Source of the DNA: CAZGZD01 sp964401915 | GTDB lineage: Bacteria; Patescibacteriota; Microgenomatia; UBA1406; GWC2-37-13 | Direction: 5' to 3' | Length of the DNA: 61,940 bases | Assembly: GCA_964401915.1 (NCBI GenBank) | Contig: CAYOAI010000004.1 | Coordinates: 1 to 61,940, forward strand | Shown here: positions 1-7,609 of the stretch, piece by piece | How the letters are laid out: each line of letters opens with the position of its first letter | Numbering within the stretch: the stretch's first letter is position 1 | The notes under the pieces: generated by a model | Databases searched by the model: none | Told to the model about the DNA's origin: nothing | What the model saw: the letters and a program-made list of their open reading frames with translations, nothing else | Position numbers and translations under genes: made by a program

Positions 1-254
1 CGCTTGCCAAGAGCATTGGCTACTTTGGATAAAAAGTAGATTGAGGGATCGATAAGATTGCGCTCAAATCTAGATATCGCCGACTGCTTCGTGCCAATAA
101 GCTGAGCAAGCTCGCTTTGCGTGATATTCTTGGTGCGCCTCAGCTCGACAAACTTCTTTATCGCCTCGACTTCGGGCTCCAGCATCTCGTACTCATGCTT
201 GATGTTTTTGTTAGTTCTAAAAACTTCGGCTTTAAACTGTTTGTATGTTTTCAT
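1..254 (-). CDS. XRE-family antitoxin (HigA-like), partial
   Basis: Reading the minus strand from the ATG at 254 gives about 84 residues before the window ends, so the C-terminus is missing. A helix-turn-helix of the XRE/Cro type is visible at about residues 45-75 (NITQSELAQLIGTKQSAISR followed by FERN). In HigBA-type modules this protein binds and neutralises the toxin and represses the shared operon. It lies 21 bp downstream of the RelE/HigB-like toxin gene on the same strand, the toxin-first order typical of HigBA. A 20-bp perfect palindrome sits between the two genes. The family call is firm; the assignment as antitoxin rests on the neighbour. Confidence 0.85.
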   Translation of the reverse strand, partial: MKTYKQFKAEVFRTNKNIKHEYEMLEPEVEAIKKFVELRRTKNITQSELAQLIGTKQSAISRFERNLIDPSIYFLSKVANALGK

Positions 255-261
255 ACTTAAT

Positions 262-281
262 ATATAACATATATGTTATAT
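262..281. promoter_or_regulatory. 20-bp perfect palindrome between toxin and antitoxin
   Basis: ATATAACATATATGTTATAT is perfectly self-complementary. It overlaps the toxin stop codon and ends 7 bp before the antitoxin ATG. It could be an operator for the XRE protein or part of an internal antitoxin promoter; there is no U-run that would make it a terminator. Function is inferred from position only. Confidence 0.5.
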
Positions 282-602
282 CTGTGTCAAGCGCGATTGC
301 GCAATCTTGATCTCTTTAAGCGGGATTCTATCTTTCTTCTTTTTAAATCCATGCACGACATAAATATTTGTCTTGCTAATCGCAAATAACAATCGGACTT
401 CCTCACGGCCTCTAATTCTCAACTCGTAAAGAGTCCCGACAATTCTTTTGACATTGGGCATACCAAGGTCTGGTCCCAATAGCTCAAGTAGCTCAAAGCG
501 GCTGAAAATCTTAGCAATAGTACTATCCGAAAGGGACAATATGAAGTCTTCAACTGGCGTGCGGTCCTTTTTATCAAAAAGAACTACTTGATAAGCGCTC
601 AT
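276..602 (-). CDS. RelE/HigB-type toxin (Gp49-like family)
   Basis: 108 residues, typical for the phage-derived Gp49-like/HigB family of ribosome-dependent mRNA interferases. The N-terminal YQVVLFDKKDRTPVEDFI, the middle segment LYELRIRGREEVRLLFA and the C-terminal VVHGFKKKKDRIPLKEI match the family's beta-sheet core and its basic K-rich loop. The antitoxin gene follows 21 bp downstream. The ATG at 602 is the only sensible start; no strong Shine-Dalgarno site is visible. The pair appears intact apart from the window edge. Inferred role: growth-arrest or plasmid/phage-defence module. Confidence 0.85.
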   Translation of the reverse strand: MSAYQVVLFDKKDRTPVEDFILSLSDSTIAKIFSRFELLELLGPDLGMPNVKRIVGTLYELRIRGREEVRLLFAISKTNIYVVHGFKKKKDRIPLKEIKIAQSRLTQI

Positions 603-897
603 ATTTTGAGATTACTTTAGCACAGATTCGACATGCTTCCCACGTCGTCCTTCGACAAACTTAGGACTATGAGGGACAAGCACTGCAGGTACTTCGGCAG
701 GCTCAGTATAAACCTTCTGGGGGTATTTGGAGGAAGAAAAGGATAGAGATAAATTCTAGTCCACTCTTCCTTATTTCAAAGCTAAGAGATGTCGCACATA
801 GCCGGAATTAATGTATTTTATGCGGGCTCTATACTGCGATGTCGGAACTTGCATCTTGCGAGTGTAATTATATAAACCCTATAGTATAATCATACTC
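603..897. other. Intergenic region with REP-like fragments
   Basis: About 295 bp without a convincing gene. Positions 648-668 contain GTCCTTCGACAAACTTAGGAC, with inverted arms GTCCT/AGGAC, followed at 691-706 by CTTCGGCAGGCTCAGT. Both resemble the widespread CCTTCGACAAGCTCAGG repeat and look like decayed copies. One copy of the cluster-specific motif (GTCGCACATAGCCGGAATTA) lies at 791-810. A TATAAT box at 885-890 serves the next gene. Confidence 0.5.
791..810 (+). repeat. CCGGAATTA motif copy 1
   Basis: GTCGCACATAGCCGGAATTA, the first of five related roughly 21-bp sequences at 791-810, 1657-1677, 4160-4180, 5253-5273 and 6241-6260. All are in the same orientation and all are intergenic. Copies 2 and 3 are nearly identical (TCGTAAATGACCGGAATTAG); copies 1, 4 and 5 are diverged. 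Confidence 0.5.
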
Positions 898-1629
898 ATG
901 GAAGTAAGGAGTTCTTTATCAGCTGCTATTTCTGCTGTGAAAGATAGTGTAGCTGTAGAGAGACAGCTTGACGGAAAAGGCAAACCTAATGTTATATTTA
1001 GAAGCCCGTTAAGAGATTACTGCGTCAATTTTGTACCGCTATTGAATGGTACAAGTTTAATTGGTCCAGATTATCCCGAGGATTTACTCGCCAATTTTGT
1101 CTGTAAAATATCTGATCGAAGAGTAAATCCCTATGTTTTAGATGTATTTGCGGATGAGACAGTCGTAAGAGAATTAGTTGATGATTATGGTTTTGCAGGA
1201 GGAGTTGCGATGGCGCTTGCATTAAAGCCGAAGCCGTTGGATAAGTCTGAATATAAACAAACAGGACTCGTAACTGGAAATGTGCTAAGAAGAAGCACCT
1301 GGAGAAGTTTGACCGACAAGATGAAGGAATTGGATATTCCTATTTTTGACTTGATCATTTCTCGTGGGGAAGGAGCGCTTGTTGGTCTCACAGATAATCC
1401 GTATGTGCATTACTTTCTTCTTCAAGAACTGTGGCAGAGACTCAATCCAGATGGTGGCGTGATGCTTTTGCAAATCCCCCATACTAAAGGCATGAATTTA
1501 GAAGATTGGGCGGCTAATGTCCGCAAACTAGGAGTACCTACTGGCATTGGTGACGACGGTTTATTTCCTGTAGCCATGATGACCAGGCTACCTCATTCTC
1601 CTCGTCAGTTCCCTCGCATTTCTGTATAA
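898..1629 (+). CDS. Methyltransferase-like protein of unknown function
   Basis: 243 residues, not assigned to a named family. The second half has the outline of a class I SAM-dependent methyltransferase: a beta-strand ending in acid (YVLDVFAD, about residues 79-86), a later strand FDLIISRGEG and a helix-strand pair LLQELWQRLNPDGGVMLL. The glycine-rich SAM loop is not canonical, so activity is doubtful. The ATG lies 7 nt after a TATAAT box (885-890), which implies a leaderless mRNA. The gene is flanked by two copies of the ACCGGAATTAG motif and faces the sigma-like gene convergently. Soluble, no signal peptide. Confidence 0.6.
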   Translation: MEVRSSLSAAISAVKDSVAVERQLDGKGKPNVIFRSPLRDYCVNFVPLLNGTSLIGPDYPEDLLANFVCKISDRRVNPYVLDVFADETVVRELVDDYGFAGGVAMALALKPKPLDKSEYKQTGLVTGNVLRRSTWRSLTDKMKELDIPIFDLIISRGEGALVGLTDNPYVHYFLLQELWQRLNPDGGVMLLQIPHTKGMNLEDWAANVRKLGVPTGIGDDGLFPVAMMTRLPHSPRQFPRISV

Positions 1630-1656
1630 GAAAAGTATATCTAACTCCAAATATAC

Positions 1657-1677
1657 ATCGTAAATGACCGGAATTAG
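1657..1677 (+). repeat. CCGGAATTA motif copy 2
   Basis: ATCGTAAATGACCGGAATTAG between the 3' ends of two convergent genes. Copy 3 at 4160-4180 shares 20 consecutive bases with it. Its position between two stops is not where a promoter operator would be expected. Confidence 0.6.
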
Positions 1678-1761
1678 TACAAAAAATATTCTTCTATTTC
1701 TAGAACAGAAGTACTTTCTCGATGATTTGGGGAAGTAGACCCTCTTAGTCTTAAGATGAAA

Positions 1762-4080
1762 TTATAAAGCCAATTGCAAGATATCTAACACTTCTTTACG
1801 ACTAAAATGCTCATTAAACTTTGTGACTGCACTTTTGATTCTATTTGTCACGGTCCCATCACCAAAATCGAATTCTTCCGCAACTTCTGTTTTACTTCTA
1901 CCCCTCATTTCAACCTCTACCAAGCATCGCCGTTCTTCATCAGTTAGACCAGCTTCATCAAACATCTCTGAAAGTTTCTTTAAACGCATTTCTGAAGCTA
2001 ATCTGTCTTCTATTTCTTGCAGCTGTGCTGCCGCTTCCTTACTTGGAGTAAAATTATGTCCGTCTATCTCTTCTCCTATTTCTGCATCAAGACTAACTGC
2101 GCCAGTGTTTCTTAGTCTTCTTTCATTCTGTAGAAATTTTTGCATTCTCTCTCGAATATGCCATGTGCTGTAAGTTGAAAACTTAAATCCTTTACGTGGA
2201 TCAAATTTTTCAACAGCTCGCTCAAGTCCTCCTAAGCCTTGAATAAATAGCGCATCTTCCGATAAAGATAATTGTTTAATGTTGCCACCATAATATCGAG
2301 CAACCATGGCACTAACCAATCTTCTGTTGGATATAACAAAAACCTCTTTTGCATATAAACCAACGGCTACTAATTCCTCAAGCTCTTTCTCAGATAATTG
2401 TGCTACTTTAGTACCGTCGAAAAGCCGCTCATGTGGTGAAGCTTGACCTTCCCGATATGCAGCTAGAATTTCTTCGGCAAGCTGCCCATTCTGTACCATA
2501 ATTCCAAGCTCATATTCGCCTGCTTTTGTAAGAGGAGTCTTTCCCTCTGACTTAATATTTTGTGCAAATTTTGTACGAATTTCCCCGCGTGTAAGCTGTG
2601 ACGCTCTTGGAAAAATTCGTTTTCTTTGTATAATTTGAGCAGGACCTGAGTCTATCTCATACCTAATATCTCGACCTTTTCCGGTGGCTGTAATAATGCC
2701 TCCAAGCTTTGCGCGTATATTCGTAATTGCCATACTCCAATGAGTTTGATCTAACCCAAGCTCACTTTTTAAATCGAATGGTGAAACTTCTTTTGATGAT
2801 TTAACTAATTTTTCAAAAATTTTATACTCTGTAGGAGAGAAATATATTGACTCTGTTGGCCTGTCTGGACTAATAACATTTACAACTCTTGTGGTTGGGC
2901 TATATTGAACCTTAAAACCGCTTCCATCAACAACTCTTACACCAACTTCATTCCACTCTTCTTGTATTGGTTCTGTTTTTATACGATACGCCATGCCACG
3001 AAGCCGTCCAACCGATTCAATAATATCTGGAAATTTTTTCCTTAAATTCTCCATAATTGAATTCCATCGTGCATTAGGAATTGAGCCTCCTAAAGCGCTA
3101 TCCTGTAACTCGGTCGAGCGAGCAAAATCTGAAGCTTGAGCTAAGTAAGAAAAAACTGCCATTTGACCTGATGGGGGTAGTCTATAGACCTTTCCTTCAT
3201 ATAACACCATACCCTTTTCTTCATCGATACTAAACCCTGCAATAGGTTGTCCCATTGAATCAAATACTGTTTGTGTATTCCATGTGGCAAGAGGCTCTTC
3301 TAAAAGACCCAACTCAAGATTATTTTGTCCTGCATGGACCTTAATTAATGCTGTGCCTACCTTAGCTCTAATCTGATCAAGTATAACGTGGCACCGAGTA
3401 TCTGAAAAATCAGCCCCATACAGTAAATTTTTAAGCCGTATTGAGGTTTCCAAGCCTGGATGATTTGCAAGATACTCAAATACAAATTGAGCATCATCTG
3501 TGACAGCTTGGAGCTCACCATCAAACTCGAAAATAGGCACTCCTGATGAATATTGAATTGAGTGAGAATTGCCTTCTTCATCATAAACTACTCTTTGTTG
3601 CCAATTTTGAAGCTCTGGCGGTGTTGTGGAGATATGCCAAATAGATGGAGAGTATCCTACTGCGATAAACGCTTCACCTAATTTTCTGCTAGTAGCTTCT
3701 CTCAAATGCACCCACTCTGAATCAGTCAGTTTTCTATGCAAAGCACCCTCTATAACCTCATGAGTATGATGAAAACCTGCTCGAGAATGATCAGAGTTAG
3801 TAAGTAAAAACTCAACAACAGGCAGAAGTTCATGCTCTAAACTAGGGGGAATAGATTTAGGCTGACCATCAACAACAAACCTATTTAATGCAACATTCGT
3901 CTCAATAACATGCTCCTTACCAACCCTATCGTATGCAATCCAAACTTTACCCGCTCCTTCAGCACCCTCTGGCAATGTAAGCGCATCATGACTTGTATGC
4001 TTAGGTCCAAGCACACTTGCATGAGAAGCGACTAATACTTGATTAGGTATAGCTGCGACTGGAGCTCTTTCTCGTTCCAT
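1762..4080 (-). CDS. Sigma-70 family factor fused to four winged-helix domains
   Basis: 772 residues. The C-terminal third is a sigma-70 factor: a region 1.2-like helix at about 515-545 (LTKAGEYELGIMVQNGQ), region 2 at about 575-655 with ISNRRLVSAMVARYY and FDPRKGFKFSTYSTWHIRER, and a region 4-like helix-turn-helix at about 700-762 (LTDEERRCL, KTEVAEEF, TVTNRIKS). The N-terminal two thirds read as four tandem OmpR/PhoB-type winged helices at about 76-150, 183-258, 283-367 and 390-476. The last is the clearest (FSPTEYKIFEKLV, ITNIRAKLGG, GRDIRYEI). This domain order is unknown to me in any described sigma factor. A TATACT box lies 10 nt before the ATG. It probably directs RNA polymerase to a special promoter set; targets are unknown. 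Confidence 0.75.
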   Translation of the reverse strand: MERERAPVAAIPNQVLVASHASVLGPKHTSHDALTLPEGAEGAGKVWIAYDRVGKEHVIETNVALNRFVVDGQPKSIPPSLEHELLPVVEFLLTNSDHSRAGFHHTHEVIEGALHRKLTDSEWVHLREATSRKLGEAFIAVGYSPSIWHISTTPPELQNWQQRVVYDEEGNSHSIQYSSGVPIFEFDGELQAVTDDAQFVFEYLANHPGLETSIRLKNLLYGADFSDTRCHVILDQIRAKVGTALIKVHAGQNNLELGLLEEPLATWNTQTVFDSMGQPIAGFSIDEEKGMVLYEGKVYRLPPSGQMAVFSYLAQASDFARSTELQDSALGGSIPNARWNSIMENLRKKFPDIIESVGRLRGMAYRIKTEPIQEEWNEVGVRVVDGSGFKVQYSPTTRVVNVISPDRPTESIYFSPTEYKIFEKLVKSSKEVSPFDLKSELGLDQTHWSMAITNIRAKLGGIITATGKGRDIRYEIDSGPAQIIQRKRIFPRASQLTRGEIRTKFAQNIKSEGKTPLTKAGEYELGIMVQNGQLAEEILAAYREGQASPHERLFDGTKVAQLSEKELEELVAVGLYAKEVFVISNRRLVSAMVARYYGGNIKQLSLSEDALFIQGLGGLERAVEKFDPRKGFKFSTYSTWHIRERMQKFLQNERRLRNTGAVSLDAEIGEEIDGHNFTPSKEAAAQLQEIEDRLASEMRLKKLSEMFDEAGLTDEERRCLVEVEMRGRSKTEVAEEFDFGDGTVTNRIKSAVTKFNEHFSRKEVLDILQLAL

Positions 4081-4159
4081 AATATCCTGTAGTATAGCAA
4101 ACTGAAGCTAAATTATCAATACTAGACAGATGAGAGGTCTATAAAATAACAGTATAGAC

Positions 4160-4180
4160 GTCGTAAATGACCGGAATTAG
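4160..4180 (+). repeat. CCGGAATTA motif copy 3
   Basis: GTCGTAAATGACCGGAATTAG, about 80 bp upstream of the sigma-like gene's start and 20 bp past the end of the next gene. It shares a 20-base run with copy 2. Confidence 0.6.
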
Positions 4181-4200
4181 CTCAGTAACTACAAATAAAT

Positions 4201-5199
4201 TTATTCATGTTCTGATAAGTTGACTGCTGGATAGATTTCGTTATTGATAGCGTCTATAGCCCTAACACCTTCAAAAAATTCATGAGCACGGCTTCCAACT
4301 GTAAAAAAATCATCAAGGTCGTAAGTTGTCAATTCATCGAAAAGCGCATGAAATCCTGCTTGAATATCCGGATGATAGTCTTTTAAAAAACTCCTTACAA
4401 AAAGTTCCATAGCCTGCTCTGGCAAGTATGCAGCTGAGGTCCTCATTTCATGTACTAATTTATACATACCGGCTGTTGCTTGATCTATCGGGCTAGCCTC
4501 TGGCTCGGCTCGCATTCCATACATAAGTACTTCTAAAAGCATTTGGATAGCAGTAGTGCGTGCCTTTTCAAATGCCAATCCTTTCATTAACTGTGGAATT
4601 CTAATTGATTCACCTCCATCTTGACGAACAGATAGGAACGTATTAAATCCACGAATATGCGCAACTATATCAGAAACTTTTACATCCTCTACTCCATAAA
4701 ATTCGCTACTTACACGACGTACGAAATCAGCCACTTTTGCTCTAGTCTTGCCATACGGCAAAATTACTGCACTTCCATCTAATACATCCCTCAACTCTAT
4801 GTCTCGCTTTATGCGAGGGTGGAGTGCAAGTCCCTCAAACAAAAGCTCAGTAGCAAAAGATCGACCAGTGTCATCTGAAAAAAAACCTTCTCGTACAACC
4901 ATACCTTCGCCTGCCGCCTCGGGCAAAGACACAACGTTCATAGTGCTTATTGCCTGATCAAGATTGCCAACTATCCCTGCCTTTTTGTCATCTCTCATAG
5001 GTGTGTAAAAACTATGTTCTTGTGTGACTGCAGCAAAACGTTGATCGGGCAAAAGTGTAGCTTTTTCAAGAGCTGGCAGTAAATAAGCGCGGGGGCGCAA
5101 TGGCACAAAAGAATGACGAAAGACTGATCTTGCCTCAACGCGAGCAGCCTCAAACAAACCAGATGGTGAATCTGGACGAATACTAAACTCTGTAGACAT
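4201..5199 (-). CDS. Conserved-looking protein of unknown function
   Basis: 332 residues, mostly helical, with no signal peptide or membrane segment and no motif I recognise. The C-terminal half is rich in acidic and aromatic residues (LTTYDLDDFFTVGSRAHEFF). The ATG at 5199 lies about 8 nt after a TATAAA-type -10 box on the minus strand, so the mRNA is probably leaderless. It follows the same strand as the sigma-like gene and shares the intergenic ACCGGAATTAG motif on both sides (4160 and 5253). It is divergent from the gene at 5318. Possible partner of the sigma-like protein by position only. Confidence 0.6.
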   Translation of the reverse strand: MSTEFSIRPDSPSGLFEAARVEARSVFRHSFVPLRPRAYLLPALEKATLLPDQRFAAVTQEHSFYTPMRDDKKAGIVGNLDQAISTMNVVSLPEAAGEGMVVREGFFSDDTGRSFATELLFEGLALHPRIKRDIELRDVLDGSAVILPYGKTRAKVADFVRRVSSEFYGVEDVKVSDIVAHIRGFNTFLSVRQDGGESIRIPQLMKGLAFEKARTTAIQMLLEVLMYGMRAEPEASPIDQATAGMYKLVHEMRTSAAYLPEQAMELFVRSFLKDYHPDIQAGFHALFDELTTYDLDDFFTVGSRAHEFFEGVRAIDAINNEIYPAVNLSEHE

Positions 5200-5252
5200 G
5201 GGGATATTTTATAATAAACTATGATTAAAGTCAAACTATAGGATAATAAATA

Positions 5253-5273
5253 CCGCACATGACTAGAATTCAC
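5253..5273 (+). repeat. CCGGAATTA motif copy 4 (diverged)
   Basis: CCGCACATGACTAGAATTCAC between two divergent gene starts (5199 and 5318). It keeps the ATGAC-x-x-GAATT core of copies 2 and 3 but has lost CCGG. Confidence 0.4.
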
Positions 5274-5297
5274 ACTAACATTGCTACTATAGGCTAA

Positions 5298-5318
5298 TAA
5301 TGCTATAATGTAGCATTA
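5298..5318. promoter_or_regulatory. Inverted repeat over -10 box and start codon
   Basis: TAATGCTA (5298-5305) and TAGCATTA (5311-5318) are perfect 8-bp inverted arms with a 5-bp centre. The -10 box TATAAT is at 5304-5309 and the right arm ends on the A of the ATG. A repressor bound here would block both the -10 element and the start. The leaderless layout is clear; the operator role is inferred. Confidence 0.5.
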
Positions 5319-6223
5319 TGTCAGCCATAGAAGTAGCCAGGCGTACTAGAGACGTAATACTGGCGGGAAATAAAGTCGATATTCATGTAGGACCACCTGC
5401 TGGTAGTGTTGAATATGCAGCTGGATATCTTGGGCCCGATGATTGGCCAAAGGTGCTTGGGGCATTTGCTGCTATATATACCCCCACGGATTTAACAAGA
5501 ATCCATGCCATTCGACAAACAACTCCAGACCAACCGGAATTTGACGGATTTAATGGTAATTATGGACATTTCTGGACAAAACGAGTAAAAGATGCGATCA
5601 TTGCAGAGCTTGATGAAAGTATTCCTGAACAAGACATTGGAGGAGTTGTAAACTTTTCCAACACAGAAGATCTTTTAGAATGGACAGAAAGAGAAGCTGG
5701 TGGATTTGTAATAGATCTTATGAGAGATACCTTACCTGATGAGGCCTCATCGGCAATGACAGGTTACCTCACAAATCGAGGAATCAATACATTTACTGGG
5801 AGGTCTATGGGACTTGCTGTCTTACTTACCGAACTGCTCGCTGCTAATTCATATATTTCTCATGAGCCAGGTTACATACGCAGTGTTATTGTGAAGCAAG
5901 GACGCAAATTATTACTCCCTCTTATGTTCAATCAAGATAATTTTTTAAACTTGGGGGATGGCTTGACCGAAGATTTTGCCGCTGACCCAAGAGAGTATGT
6001 CTTGACCGAGGCGCGAAAGCGCTTTACCAGTGAAGTAAGAGCTGGGGATATAACACATATACGATGGAAATTGCCTACGGTCAAACAAGATGGTAGTGCG
6101 GGTTGCCCGTTCGCTTTGGCAAAAAATGGAGCGCTTATTAAACCTGCATGGGGTATGGTTTTAGACTACATGTGGGAGCCGTTGCTTAAACGTAGATTAA
6201 CTGAACCGCTACCCAAGACTTAA
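5318..6223 (+). CDS. Protein of unknown function
   Basis: 301 residues, soluble, no recognised family. It contains a tryptophan/aromatic-rich segment (WPKVLGAFAAIYTPTDL) and a C-terminal Cys-Pro stretch (GSAGCPFALAKNGALI). TATAAT ends 8 nt before the ATG, indicating leaderless transcription, and the start region is a perfect inverted repeat. It sits in the motif-delimited cluster, divergent from the 332-residue gene. A small terminator follows at 6261-6284. I do not propose a function. Confidence 0.6.
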   Translation: MSAIEVARRTRDVILAGNKVDIHVGPPAGSVEYAAGYLGPDDWPKVLGAFAAIYTPTDLTRIHAIRQTTPDQPEFDGFNGNYGHFWTKRVKDAIIAELDESIPEQDIGGVVNFSNTEDLLEWTEREAGGFVIDLMRDTLPDEASSAMTGYLTNRGINTFTGRSMGLAVLLTELLAANSYISHEPGYIRSVIVKQGRKLLLPLMFNQDNFLNLGDGLTEDFAADPREYVLTEARKRFTSEVRAGDITHIRWKLPTVKQDGSAGCPFALAKNGALIKPAWGMVLDYMWEPLLKRRLTEPLPKT

Positions 6224-6240
6224 AATCCCAGTAAATTGAG

Positions 6241-6260
6241 ACGACACGCCTGACCGGAAC
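6241..6260 (+). repeat. CCGGAATTA motif copy 5 (diverged)
   Basis: ACGACACGCCTGACCGGAAC retains TGACCGGAA of the consensus. It lies after the stop of the 5318 gene and about 38 bp before the YibE/F gene. It is the last copy seen in the cluster. Confidence 0.4.
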
Positions 6261-6284
6261 ATATCTCATTCGGAGATATTTTTT
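6261..6284 (+). terminator. Short intrinsic terminator
   Basis: ATATCTC (6261-6267), loop ATTCG, GAGATAT (6273-6279) and six Ts. The stem is AT-rich and therefore weak. It ends just before the TATAAT (6286-6291) of the next gene, so terminator and promoter are packed together. Confidence 0.55.
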
Positions 6285-6297
6285 ATATAATAGCTCT

Positions 6298-7398
6298 ATG
6301 CGACGAGTAGTATTTGTATCTTTTATACTATCCTTCATTCTTCTTATAGTCCCCTTCTCGACCTTTGCCCAGACCGCAAAAGCACCAAAAGAGATCCGAT
6401 ACGAGTCTGTGGTCAAAGATATCTTGGACGAGCGCGAAGTGGCTATAAATGGCAAAAAGCAGCTCTACCAGAAGCTTGAGGTGGAAATTACAAAGGGCCG
6501 TGAGAAGGGTAAAAAGTTGAAAGTGGAAAATGGAAATGTAGCGCAAGCAAACGCACGTTCGTACAAAATAGGGGACAAAGTATTCGTCTCTGTCAGTAAA
6601 GTTGCCGGCGGCCGCGACTTCGTCTTTATCTCCGACTATGTACGAACCGGACCGATCTATCTGCTCTTTGCAATATTTGCTGGACTCGCCATACTTATCG
6701 GGCGCCGCCAAGGCGTAGCTTCGCTCTTGGGACTCATCATCTCATTTGTTATCATCTTCGGATTCCTGCTACCGCAGATATTGGCCGGACAGGATCCAGT
6801 CACAGCCGCAATCATTGCATCACTTTTTATAGTACCACTTACCTTCTACCTGTCACATGGATTGAATAAAAAGACCACAGCGGCCGTAATCGGCACGATA
6901 ATAGCGCTTGTCGCAACCGGGATTCTGGCAAATATATTCGTTGAGGCACTGCGACTTACTGGTACCAACTCCGATGAGGCGACTTTCTTGACATCACTCA
7001 CTGGTGGCACGATCAACTTTCGAGGACTGCTTCTTGCCGGTATCATAATAGGCGGACTGGGAATATTCGACGACATCACCATATCCCAGGCATCAATTGT
7101 CGCCGAGCTCAAAAAAGTCGGAAATCTCAGCTTTTGGCAACTTTATGCAAAGGGTATGAATGTCGGACGCGACCATATCGCATCCATGGTCAATACACTC
7201 GTACTTGTCTATGCAGGTGCGGCCATGCCGCTACTTTTGCTTTTCGTCAAGAGTCCGCAACCATTTACGCAGATCATAAACTATGAAATTTTGGCTGAAG
7301 AAATAGCTCGTACATTAATAGCCAGCATCGGCCTCATCCTCGCCGTTCCCATCACGACTTTCATCGCGTGCTTTTTGTATTCTCAAAAAGATAAGTAA
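6298..7398 (+). CDS. YibE/F-family membrane protein
   Basis: 366 residues with an N-terminal signal sequence (about 1-25), an extracytoplasmic beta-rich domain (about 30-115) and seven or eight membrane helices in the C-terminal half. The pattern of helices, the segment LLAGIIIGGLGIFDDITISQ and the AKGMNVGRDHIASMVNTL stretch match the YibE/F family, whose molecular role is unknown. TATAAT (6286-6291) ends 6 nt before the ATG, so the mRNA is leaderless. The gene converges on the ABC exporter across a long palindromic element. Confidence 0.88.
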   Translation: MRRVVFVSFILSFILLIVPFSTFAQTAKAPKEIRYESVVKDILDEREVAINGKKQLYQKLEVEITKGREKGKKLKVENGNVAQANARSYKIGDKVFVSVSKVAGGRDFVFISDYVRTGPIYLLFAIFAGLAILIGRRQGVASLLGLIISFVIIFGFLLPQILAGQDPVTAAIIASLFIVPLTFYLSHGLNKKTTAAVIGTIIALVATGILANIFVEALRLTGTNSDEATFLTSLTGGTINFRGLLLAGIIIGGLGIFDDITISQASIVAELKKVGNLSFWQLYAKGMNVGRDHIASMVNTLVLVYAGAAMPLLLLFVKSPQPFTQIINYEILAEEIARTLIASIGLILAVPITTFIACFLYSQKDK

Positions 7399-7422
7399 GG
7401 TTTGCTTAAAAAAATACTTTTG

Positions 7423-7591
7423 CTACTTTTATGTTTCGTTTACGACTGTGGAGTCATATTAAAGACTGTTGTCGATGTGGAGAGAGGGTGTGTCCGCGAA
7501 CTTCTCGGGTGATGCGGCAGGGTGGCCCTTCGAAATGAGACTTACAGTCTTTTATATGACGAAGCATCGGAGTAAACAAATGCAAAAGTAG
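7423..7591. repeat. Long palindromic element (about 169 bp)
   Basis: The ends are CTACTTTT (7423-7430) and AAAAGTAG (7584-7591). Further in, GTTTAC pairs with GTAAAC. The strongest stem is 7453-7469 with 7544-7560 (16 of 17 pairs). The centre is GC-rich (CCGC/GCGG arms) and carries GTGGCCCTTCG. It lies between the convergent YibE/F and ABC genes. The left end of a related copy starts at 61879. It could be a structured RNA, a bidirectional terminator or a non-autonomous mobile palindrome. Confidence 0.6.
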
Positions 7592-7609
7592 AAATGATTA
7601 ATCCTTACT

